The notes beneath the pieces are model-generated. The model worked only from the letters and a program-made list of their open reading frames with translations. It was not told the DNA's origin and did no database searches. DNA of 64,000 nucleotides from the NCBI RefSeq assembly GCF_000238595.1, contig NZ_AGTS01000036.1, positions 62,001-126,000 of the forward strand, given 5' to 3'. A program made the position numbers and the translations under genes. Origin of the DNA: Acidovorax sp. NO-1. GTDB taxonomy: Bacteria; Pseudomonadota; Gammaproteobacteria; Burkholderiales; Burkholderiaceae_C. This document shows positions 27,121 to 34,288 of the stretch, piece by piece (the first letter of the stretch is position 1; each line of letters starts with the position of its first letter).

Positions 27121-27176
27121 ATCTTTACGGTGTCAGGATTGGGTATTGTTGGGGTGTATCTTGACTGTGTCAAGAT
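27121..27176. promoter_or_regulatory. Two operator-like inverted repeats between DUF4345 and TetR genes
   Basis: A perfect palindrome ATCTTGAC-TGT-GTCAAGAT occupies 27158-27176. A second, imperfect copy ATCTTTAC-GGT-GTCAGGAT lies at 27121-27139, 37 bp away centre to centre. The first ends eight bases before the TetR gene's ATG and the second begins six bases before the DUF4345 start, as expected for a TetR autoregulatory divergent operator pair. Confidence 0.8.
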
Positions 27177-27183
27177 TGCCGCC

Positions 27184-27813
27184 ATGAACTCAGCTGAAAC
27201 TCCGCGCGCCACTTACCACCATGGCGACTTGCGCACCGCACTGGTGTCTGCCGCCGAGGGCTTGCTGGCGTCCGGGGCCACGCTCAGCCTCCGCGCGGTG
27301 GCCAAAGCGGCGGGGGTGTCGCATGCGGCCCCATACCACCACTTCGCCAATCTGGATGCGTTGCTGGCTGCCGTGGCCACGCGCGGTTTTCACGACCTGG
27401 CGGCCGACATGGAGGCCGCACACCCCGGTGTGGACACCGCCGCCAGACTGGTGGGGCACTGCACCGCCTACGTGGCCTTTGCGCTCGCGCGTCCTGCCGC
27501 GTTCCGGCTGATGTTCAGCCCGCTGCTGCAACACAAGGCCGACCACCCGGCGTTGCGGGCGGCGGCGGACGGGTCTTTTGAGGTGCTGCGCAAAGCCGCC
27601 CATGCCCATGTGGGCGAAGGGGCGGACGAGCTGGCACTGGCGGGGTGGAGCCTGGCCCACGGGCTGGCCAGCCTGGCGATCGATGGCGCCCTGTCCACCG
27701 CGCCCGTGTCCATGCCTTCGGCGCAAGACCTGGCGGCGCTGCTGGCGAGCCGGTTGCTGGAGAACCTGCCAACGGGCAGAGCAGGCAATGCAGGCAGGGA
27801 AGGCGGCGGATGA
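27184..27813 (+). CDS. TetR/AcrR family regulator with WHG-type C-terminal domain
   Basis: The 209-residue protein has the TetR helix-turn-helix at residues about 10-60 (YHHGDLRTALVSAAEGLL, LRAVAKAAGVSHAAPYHHFAN) and a C-terminal ligand domain of the WHG type (RLMFSPLLQHKADHP, AGWSLAHGLASLAIDGAL). It is divergent from the membrane DUF4345 gene, with paired palindromes between, so it probably represses both. The ATG at 27184 is chosen because the HTH begins soon after; a GTG-type start at 27130 would place coding sequence over the operator. The ligand is unknown. Confidence 0.9.
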   Translation: MNSAETPRATYHHGDLRTALVSAAEGLLASGATLSLRAVAKAAGVSHAAPYHHFANLDALLAAVATRGFHDLAADMEAAHPGVDTAARLVGHCTAYVAFALARPAAFRLMFSPLLQHKADHPALRAAADGSFEVLRKAAHAHVGEGADELALAGWSLAHGLASLAIDGALSTAPVSMPSAQDLAALLASRLLENLPTGRAGNAGREGGG

Positions 27814-27866
27814 GCTGCCCCCACGCTGTGCAGCGCAATGCCACGGTGCGCAGCTCATTTGTTTTT
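27810..27866 (+). terminator. Possible terminator after the TetR gene
   Basis: ATGAGCTGC at the TetR stop and GCAGCTCAT at 27850-27858 form a 9-bp stem with a long loop, followed by TTTGTTTTTG. The long loop lowers confidence. A further hairpin, AGCCGCC/GGCGGCT, lies at 27932-27952 in the leader of the formate dehydrogenase genes. Confidence 0.5.
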
Positions 27867-27991
27867 GTGATCGACCCATGTGCATCCGCAATTTGACGCA
27901 CCGGGGTGCCTCGCCGACACTGCGACCGCCCAGCCGCCTTATGCAGGCGGCTTCATAGGCACCACAACAAGACATTCCACGATTTCGCTCC

Positions 27992-29911
27992 ATGCACCTC
28001 GCCCCCGAAGCCCCCACCGCCACCGTCGTGGCCGCCGTGTCGGTCAACGACATGCGCGAGCGCATCCGCCGCAAAAGCCGCCTCAAGGGCCGCCAGCCCG
28101 AGGACGCAGCGATGGCCGATGTGGCGCAGTTGCTGGGCCCGCGCCCGGCCGAAGGCTTCCGGCGCGACCTGCTCATTGAATACCTGCACCGCCTGAACGA
28201 CCACTTCGGCGTGCTGCACGACCGGCACCTGGTGGCGCTGGCCAAGCAGCTGAATCTGCCCATGGCCGAGGTGTACGAGGTGGCCAGCTTCTATCACCAC
28301 TTCGAGATCGTGCGCAGCGATGACGCTGTGGCCCCGCGCCTGGTGCTGCGCGTGTGCGAGAGCCTGAGCTGCAGCCTGGCGGGCGCGCATGAACTGCTGG
28401 CCGCCTTGCCCGAGCGCCTGCGCGCGATGAACCTTGGTGAAGGGCAGGGCGATGTGCAGGTGCAGGCCGTGCCCTGCGTGGGCCGCTGCGAGCAGGCGCC
28501 GGTGGCCGTGGTGCACCAGTGCCCGGTGCCGCACGCCACGGTCGATGCGGTGCTGGACGCCGTCAATTTGAAGCCAAATCGGGCTCTGGCGCTTCACCCA
28601 TCAGCGCCAGCAGCTATCAATTTTGATATTGCAGCGCTGGCCGAACACAGCGTACCCGCGCAGCCGGATGGAATCAGCCCCGCCCACACCGACCTGGCCA
28701 CCTACCGCGCCCACGGCGGCTATCAGACGGCGGCCGCGCTGGTCAATGGCGAGATGGATGCCGAGGCCGTGCTTGCGGCCATGGAGGACTCGGGTTTGCG
28801 CGGCCTGGGGGGCGCGGGCTTCCCGGCGGGGCGCAAGTGGCGCATCGTGCGCGACCAGCCCGCGCCGCGCCTGATGGCCGTGAACATCGACGAGGGCGAG
28901 CCCGGAACCTTCAAGGACCGCACCTACCTCGAACGCGACCCGCACCGCTTTCTGGAAGGCGTGCTCATCGCGGCCCAGGTGGTGGGCACCGAGGCCGTCT
29001 ACATCTACCTGCGCGACGAGTACCACGGCTGCCGCGCGCTGCTGCAAGCGGCGCTGGATGACCTGCGCGCCGAGCCCCCATGCCCCCTGCCGCACATCGA
29101 GCTGCGGCGCGGCGCGGGCGCCTACATCTGCGGCGAAGAGTCGGCCATGATCGAGAGCATCGAAGGCAAACGCGGCGAGCCCCGCATGCGCCCGCCTTAC
29201 ATCGCGCAGGTGGGCCTGTTTGGCCGGCCTACGCTGGAGCACAACTTTGAAACCCTGTACTGGGTGCGCGACATCGTGGAACGTGGCCCGCAGTGGTTTG
29301 CCAGCTTTGGCCGCCACGGCCGCAAGGGGCTGCGCAGTTTCAGCGTGAGCGGGCGCGTGAAGCACCCGGGCGTCAAGCTGGCGCCCGCGGGCATCACGGT
29401 GCAGGAACTCATCGACGAATACTGCGGTGGCATGCCCGATGGCCACCAGCTCTACGCCTACCTGCCCGGCGGCGCCTCGGGCGGCATCCTGCCCGCGAGT
29501 CTCAACAACATTCCGCTCGACTTCGACACGCTGCAGCCCTACGGCTGTTTCATCGGTTCGGCCGCCGTCATCGTGCTCAGCCAGCACGACCGGGCGCGCG
29601 ATGCGGCGCTAAACGTGATGCGGTTTTTTGAACACGAAAGCTGCGGCCAGTGCACGCCCTGCCGCGTGGGTACGGCCAAGGCCGCGACGCTGATGGAAGC
29701 GCCGCTGTGGGACGAAGAACTGCTGGACGACCTGGCGCAGGTGATGGGCGATGCGTCCATCTGCGGCCTGGGCCAGGCGGCGCCCAACCCCATCCGCTGC
29801 GTTCACAAATACTTTCCGCATGAGGTGGGCGAGGGCCCCTGGCCGGGCGATTTGCCCAAGCCGCGTAACAGCCCGCTGACCGAGCAATTGCCCGGAGGGT
29901 TGAAGCCATGA
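27992..29911 (+). CDS. fdsB: NAD-dependent formate dehydrogenase, fused gamma-beta subunit (FdsG-FdsB)
   Basis: Residues about 40-190 are a NuoE/FdsG-like [2Fe-2S] domain (CESLSCSLAG, VPCVGRCEQAP). Residues about 225-625 are a NuoF/FdsB-like FMN/NAD domain (GLGGAGFPAGRKWR, GAGAYICGEESAM, the [4Fe-4S] motif ESCGQCTPCR with a later ICGLG Cys). In Cupriavidus FdsGBACD these are separate genes; here they form one 639-residue chain. The joint (about residues 192-213) is encoded by interspersed repeat R6 in reverse. The complex passes electrons from formate to NAD+ in the cytosol. The stop overlaps the fdsA start (ATGA). Confidence 0.93.
   Translation: MHLAPEAPTATVVAAVSVNDMRERIRRKSRLKGRQPEDAAMADVAQLLGPRPAEGFRRDLLIEYLHRLNDHFGVLHDRHLVALAKQLNLPMAEVYEVASFYHHFEIVRSDDAVAPRLVLRVCESLSCSLAGAHELLAALPERLRAMNLGEGQGDVQVQAVPCVGRCEQAPVAVVHQCPVPHATVDAVLDAVNLKPNRALALHPSAPAAINFDIAALAEHSVPAQPDGISPAHTDLATYRAHGGYQTAAALVNGEMDAEAVLAAMEDSGLRGLGGAGFPAGRKWRIVRDQPAPRLMAVNIDEGEPGTFKDRTYLERDPHRFLEGVLIAAQVVGTEAVYIYLRDEYHGCRALLQAALDDLRAEPPCPLPHIELRRGAGAYICGEESAMIESIEGKRGEPRMRPPYIAQVGLFGRPTLEHNFETLYWVRDIVERGPQWFASFGRHGRKGLRSFSVSGRVKHPGVKLAPAGITVQELIDEYCGGMPDGHQLYAYLPGGASGGILPASLNNIPLDFDTLQPYGCFIGSAAVIVLSQHDRARDAALNVMRFFEHESCGQCTPCRVGTAKAATLMEAPLWDEELLDDLAQVMGDASICGLGQAAPNPIRCVHKYFPHEVGEGPWPGDLPKPRNSPLTEQLPGGLKP
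28565..28630 (-). repeat. Interspersed palindromic repeat within the FdsG-FdsB gene, copy R6
   Basis: On the minus strand it reads ATTGATAGCTGCTGGCGCTGA, then GAAGCGCCAGAGCCCGATTTG, matching R11 in blocks and order. Translated in frame on the plus strand it yields the linker NLKPNRALALHPSAPAAINF between the two domains. Confidence 0.85.
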
Positions 29912-32817
29912 GCGCCGTGTTGACACCTACTGCTGCGGCGCAGCCCGCCGTGGCCTTCGAGCTGGACGGCCAGCCCGTGACAGCCCACCCGGGCGAGACC
30001 ATCCTCAAAGCCGCGCAGCGCCACGGCGTGGAGATTCCCCACCTTTGCTACGCCGACGGCCTGCGCCCCGACGGCAACTGCCGCGCCTGTGTGGTCGAGA
30101 TCGCGGGCGAGCGTACGCTGGCGCCCAGCTGCTGCCGCGCACCGGCGGATGGCATGAAGGTGCAGGCGGCCAGCCCGCGCGCCCGCAAGAGCCAGCAGAT
30201 GGTGGTGGAGATGCTGCTGTCGGACATGCCCGATGTGGGGTATCGGTGGAACGATGAAAAATCAAATACTTCTGAATTGATAGCTGGTGGCGCTTATCCA
30301 TCAAGCGCTAGCGGCCAATTTGACTCAAAAAATCCAGAAACGATAGGCCAGCACGGCGAGCTGAGCGCCTGGGCGGACCGCCTGGGCGTGGCCGTGCGCC
30401 CGGCCCTCAAGGCCCTGCGACGCGAGCAGCCCGCGCCTGACCTGAGCCACCCTGCCATGGCCGTCAATCTGGACGCCTGCATCCAGTGCAATCGCTGCGT
30501 ACGCGCCTGCCGCGAAGAGCAGGTGAACGACGTGATCGGCTACGCGCTGCGCGGGGCAGACAGCAAGATCGTCTTCGACCTGGACGACCCCATGGCCGAG
30601 AGCACCTGCGTGGCCTGCGGCGAATGTGTGCAGGCCTGCCCCACGGGCGCGCTCCGCCCCAAGACCCACATCGGCCCGCAGGCGGTGGACCGCAAGGTCG
30701 ATTCGGTCTGCCCGTTCTGCGGCGTGGGCTGTCTCATCACCTACAACGTGCGCGATGAAAAAATCATCAGCGTCGAAGGCCGCGATGGCCCGGCCAACCA
30801 TGGCCGCCTGTGCGTGAAGGGGCGTTTTGGCTTCGACTACGCCCACCACCCCGACCGGCTGACGGTGCCGCTGATCCGCAAGCCCGGCGTGCCCAAAGAG
30901 GTGCGTCCCTACGGCGCTGACTGGCGCGACACCTTCCGCGAGGCGACCTGGGAGGAGGCGCTGAACCTGGCCGCCGGCACGCTCAAAAACCTGCGCGACA
31001 CACACGGCCCCAAGGCGCTCGCAGGCTTTGGCTCGGCCAAGGGCAGCAACGAAGAGGCCTACCTGTTCCAGAAGCTGGTGCGCACCGGTTTTGGCAGCAA
31101 CAACGTGGACCACTGCACGCGGCTGTGCCATGCCTCCAGTGTCGCCGCGCTGCTCGAAGGCGTGGGCTCGGGCGCAGTGAGCAATCCGGTGAATGACGTG
31201 GGGCATGCAGAACTGATCTTCGTGATCGGCTCCAACCCCACGGCCAACCACCCCGTGGCCGCCACTTGGATGAAGAATGCCGCCCAGCGTGGCGCGAAGA
31301 TCGTGCTGGCCGACCCGCGCATCACGGACATCGGCCGCCACGCCTGGCGCACGCTGCAGTTCAAGGCCGACACCGACGTGGCCATGCTCAATGCGCTCAT
31401 CCACACCGTGATCGACGAAGGTCTGGTGGATGAGGCCTTCATCCGCGACCGCGCCAACAACTTCGAGGCCCTCAAGGCCAACGTGATGGGCTCCAGCCCC
31501 GAGGCCATGGCGCCCGTGTGTGGCATACCGGCTGAGACGCTGCGCGAGGTGGCGCGTGCGTTTGCTACCGCCAAGTCCTCCATGATCCTCTGGGGCATGG
31601 GCGTGAGCCAGCACATCCACGGCACCGACAACGCGCGCTGCCTGATTGCGCTGTGCGCCGTCACCGGCCAGATCGGCAAACCCGGCTCGGGCCTGCACCC
31701 GCTGCGCGGCCAGAACAACGTGCAGGGCGCCAGCGACGCGGGGTTGATCCCCATGATGTTCCCCAACTACCAGCGTGTAGACAACGCCGGGGCGCGTGCC
31801 TGGTTCGAGGATTTCTGGGGCACCCGGCTTGATGAGGTGCCGGGGTACACCGTGGTCGAGATCATGCACAAGGCCCTGGCCGACGACAGCGATCCGCACA
31901 AGGTGCGCGGCATGTACATCATGGGCGAGAACCCTGCGATGAGCGACCCCGACCTGAACCACGCGCGCCACGCGCTGGCCAGCCTGTCGCACCTGGTGGT
32001 GCAGGACATTTTCTTGACCGAGACCGCCTGGCTGGCCGATGTGGTGCTGCCCGCCAGCGCCTGGCCCGAAAAGACCGGCACCGCCAGCAACACCGACCGC
32101 ATGGTGCAGATGGGCCGCCGCGCCCTGAACCCGCCGGGCGACGCGCAGCCTGACCTGTGGATCATCCAGCAAATTGCCCGGCGCATGGGCTTGGACTGGA
32201 CCTACGAAGGCGAGGAATCCGGCGTTGCCGCCGTGTACGACGAAATGCGCCAGGCCATGCACGCGAGCATCAACGGCATCACCTGGGACCGCCTCGCGCG
32301 CGACTCCAGCGTGACCTACCCGTGCCTCACGGAGGGCGACCCGGGCCAGCCCATCGTCTTCACCGAAAAATTCCCCACGCCCACGGGCCGCCTGCAACTG
32401 GTGCCCGCCAGCGTGATACCGGCCGCAGAAAAGCCCGATGCCGACTACCCCCTGGTGCTCATCACCGGCCGCCAGCTGGAGCACTGGCACACGGGCAGCA
32501 TGACGCGGCGCAGCACCGTGCTCGACGCCATCGAGCCCATGGCCACCGCATCGCTGCATGGCGGCGAACTGGCCCGGCTGGGCGTGCAGCCCGGTGCGCT
32601 GGTGGGCATCCGCTCGCGGCGCGGCATGCTGCAGGTGCGCGTGCGCCGTGACGACGGCACGCCGCGTGGCACGGTGTTCATGCCCTTTGCATATGTGGAG
32701 GCGGCGGCCAATCTGCTCACCAACGCGGCGCTCGACCCGTTTGGCAAGATCCCGGAATTCAAGTACTGCGCGGTGGCCATCGAGCCGCTGGAGGCGGCGC
32801 AAGACCTGCAGCACTGA
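29908..32817 (+). CDS. fdsA: NAD-dependent formate dehydrogenase alpha subunit
   Basis: This catalytic subunit oxidises formate to CO2 at a Mo/W bis-MGD centre. The N-terminus is NuoG-like: a [2Fe-2S] ferredoxin (CYADGLRPDGNCRACVVE), then two [4Fe-4S] sets (CIQCNRCVRAC and CVACGECVQACP), followed by the cluster of the molybdopterin domain (CPFCGVGC) and the metal-ligand Cys407 in LCHASSV, so the enzyme uses Cys, not selenocysteine. Residues about 118-141, between the N-terminal ferredoxin and the next cluster domain, are encoded by repeat R7. Total length is 969 residues. No fdsC or fdsD follows; FdhD at the far end of the island may serve instead. Confidence 0.95.
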   Translation: MSAVLTPTAAAQPAVAFELDGQPVTAHPGETILKAAQRHGVEIPHLCYADGLRPDGNCRACVVEIAGERTLAPSCCRAPADGMKVQAASPRARKSQQMVVEMLLSDMPDVGYRWNDEKSNTSELIAGGAYPSSASGQFDSKNPETIGQHGELSAWADRLGVAVRPALKALRREQPAPDLSHPAMAVNLDACIQCNRCVRACREEQVNDVIGYALRGADSKIVFDLDDPMAESTCVACGECVQACPTGALRPKTHIGPQAVDRKVDSVCPFCGVGCLITYNVRDEKIISVEGRDGPANHGRLCVKGRFGFDYAHHPDRLTVPLIRKPGVPKEVRPYGADWRDTFREATWEEALNLAAGTLKNLRDTHGPKALAGFGSAKGSNEEAYLFQKLVRTGFGSNNVDHCTRLCHASSVAALLEGVGSGAVSNPVNDVGHAELIFVIGSNPTANHPVAATWMKNAAQRGAKIVLADPRITDIGRHAWRTLQFKADTDVAMLNALIHTVIDEGLVDEAFIRDRANNFEALKANVMGSSPEAMAPVCGIPAETLREVARAFATAKSSMILWGMGVSQHIHGTDNARCLIALCAVTGQIGKPGSGLHPLRGQNNVQGASDAGLIPMMFPNYQRVDNAGARAWFEDFWGTRLDEVPGYTVVEIMHKALADDSDPHKVRGMYIMGENPAMSDPDLNHARHALASLSHLVVQDIFLTETAWLADVVLPASAWPEKTGTASNTDRMVQMGRRALNPPGDAQPDLWIIQQIARRMGLDWTYEGEESGVAAVYDEMRQAMHASINGITWDRLARDSSVTYPCLTEGDPGQPIVFTEKFPTPTGRLQLVPASVIPAAEKPDADYPLVLITGRQLEHWHTGSMTRRSTVLDAIEPMATASLHGGELARLGVQPGALVGIRSRRGMLQVRVRRDDGTPRGTVFMPFAYVEAAANLLTNAALDPFGKIPEFKYCAVAIEPLEAAQDLQH
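30262..30330 (+). repeat. Interspersed palindromic repeat within fdsA, copy R7
   Basis: TTCTGAATTGATAGCTGGTGGCGC and then TATCCATCAAGCGCTAGCGGCCAATTT follow the R11 pattern, with the central loop inverted. It stays in frame and encodes TSELIAGGAYPSSASGQF. The surrounding coding sequence shows normal codon use; this stretch does not. Confidence 0.88.
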
Positions 32818-32853
32818 GATTGGCCTGCAGGCGTTCGGCGGCTGACAGTCAAA

Positions 32854-32887
32854 AAGCCGTTCGGGCTGAGCTTGTCGAAGCCAGGGC
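32854..32887 (+). repeat. Short REP-like sequence after fdsA
   Basis: CCGTTCGGGCTGAGCTTG followed by TCGAAGCCAGG matches a short repeat that I recall as widespread in intergenic DNA of betaproteobacteria. It contains GGCT/AGCC arms. Only one copy was seen here. Confidence 0.5.
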
Positions 32888-32982
32888 GCAAGGCTTGCTG
32901 CTCACGGAGTCACCTGGCTGGCATGTCGGATGTAGGGGCGGGCTTTCCCCGAGGCGGGCCGTCGCGGGTAAAGTCTGTGCCC

Positions 32983-33534
32983 ATGACTGAGCGCCCCTAC
33001 ACCGACGTTGCCGTGATCATGCGGTGCGAGCACATCGACAACCGCTGGCAGCCCTGGCGCTGGTCGCTGGCCGAGGTGGTGGTCCATGAACCCGCCTTCG
33101 GCACCGAACCCCGGCCGCTGATCCAGGACGAGCGCGAGCAGCGCTGGCTGTTCCCCGGCTTTCGCGTAGAGCTGTTCCGCGACGATGCCGAGGGCTACCA
33201 CCTGAACCTCACCTCGCCCGCACCCTGCTGGTTTGTGATGTGGCGCCGTGATGAAGACACGGGCACCGGGGCTATTCCCCTGGCACGCCCCGTGGCGGTA
33301 AGCCTGAGCTACCACGACGCGGGCCGGTGGCTGGACGCGCAGGAAACGGTCGAGCAGGTGCCTGCGGCGCCCGAGGTGGTGGAGGCAATGCGCGCCTTTG
33401 TAGCCGAGCACTACCAGCCCGAACCCAAGCGCCGTAAGCGTCCCGACAGCTTCCGCACGCTGCAGGACCGGTTTGGCAACCCCGCGTCGGTGTCCACTGA
33501 AAAAATCCGGGGTGGAGGGGGAGGCAATGGCTGA
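32983..33534 (+). CDS. DUF3305 domain protein (formate dehydrogenase region)
   Basis: The 183-residue soluble protein shows the DUF3305 pattern: DVAVIMRCEHIDNRWQPWRW, WLFPGFRVELFRDDAEGYHLNL, PCWFVMWRR and VSLSYHDAGRWLDAQE. DUF3305 genes are typically found beside DUF3306 and formate dehydrogenase genes, as here. The role is unknown; maturation or regulation of the enzyme is plausible but unproven. The ATG at 32983 is chosen because the domain starts a few residues later. It overlaps the next gene by 8 bp. Confidence 0.85.
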   Translation: MTERPYTDVAVIMRCEHIDNRWQPWRWSLAEVVVHEPAFGTEPRPLIQDEREQRWLFPGFRVELFRDDAEGYHLNLTSPAPCWFVMWRRDEDTGTGAIPLARPVAVSLSYHDAGRWLDAQETVEQVPAAPEVVEAMRAFVAEHYQPEPKRRKRPDSFRTLQDRFGNPASVSTEKIRGGGGGNG

Positions 33535-34288
33535 CGGGTTTTTTGGCCGCTGGTCGCGCCGCAAGCAGGAGGTGCGCGAGGGCAAACCGCTGGAGGAGCC
33601 GCCGCCACCCGCGCCGTCCGTGCCCTCGGTGCCTTCAGCCGTTGGTTCGGCACCTCAGCCCGCGTCCGCTGTGGCTGCCGGAGCAGACCCTGGCGCAGCA
33701 AAAAGCGCTGCTCCCACCGCCGAAGCCCCGCCGCCGCCCACGCTGGCCGATGCCCAGGCGCTCACGCCCGCGTCAGACTTCAAAGCCTTTGTGGCGCGCG
33801 ATGTATCGCCCGAAGTGCGCAACCTGGCGATGAAAAAGCTGTTTGCCGATCCGCACTTCAACGTGATGGATGGCCTGGATATCTACGTGGGCGACTACAC
33901 CCAGCCCGACCCTTTGCCCGACGGCATGCTGCGCAAAATGGCCAGTGCGCATGCGATGGGCTTTTTCGACCATGAAAAGACGGCAGATCCGTTGCCCGCG
34001 AACCAGTCTGCCGCAGCATCGACAGAAACGGAACCGGACCCAATAGCCCCAGCGGTTGCTCAGACTCGGGATGATGCCGAGGGTGCAGCGCCGCAGGACG
34101 TGGCACAGTCCGGGGTATGCAACGCTATTCCTAGCGACCCCTCCAGCGAGCGTGAGGTGGTCACGCGGCCCGATGAGGGCGCGATGGCCATCCCAGCCAG
34201 CCACATTGAAAATGACCACCACGCTCATCTGCGACTGCAACCAGACGATGCCCCTCAACGCCAAGGCGTTGGGCGCGGCGCTGCATGA
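33527..34288 (+). CDS. DUF3306 domain protein (formate dehydrogenase region)
   Basis: The start overlaps the DUF3305 stop. The protein opens FFGRWSRRKQEVREGK, has a Pro/Ala-rich spacer (about residues 25-75), and then the conserved DUF3306 core DFKAFVARDVSPEVRNLAMKKLFADPHFNVMDGLDIYVGDYT in two parts (about 80-122). The C-terminal hundred residues are low-complexity and acidic, and the last 25 codons overlap the next gene in another frame. DUF3306 has no known function; it accompanies formate dehydrogenase genes. Confidence 0.85.
   Translation: MADGFFGRWSRRKQEVREGKPLEEPPPPAPSVPSVPSAVGSAPQPASAVAAGADPGAAKSAAPTAEAPPPPTLADAQALTPASDFKAFVARDVSPEVRNLAMKKLFADPHFNVMDGLDIYVGDYTQPDPLPDGMLRKMASAHAMGFFDHEKTADPLPANQSAAASTETEPDPIAPAVAQTRDDAEGAAPQDVAQSGVCNAIPSDPSSEREVVTRPDEGAMAIPASHIENDHHAHLRLQPDDAPQRQGVGRGAA

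Noticed and set aside
30325-32814. Open frame of about 830 codons antisense to fdsA
   Set aside because: Shadow of the FdsA reading frame; no domain or ribosome site.
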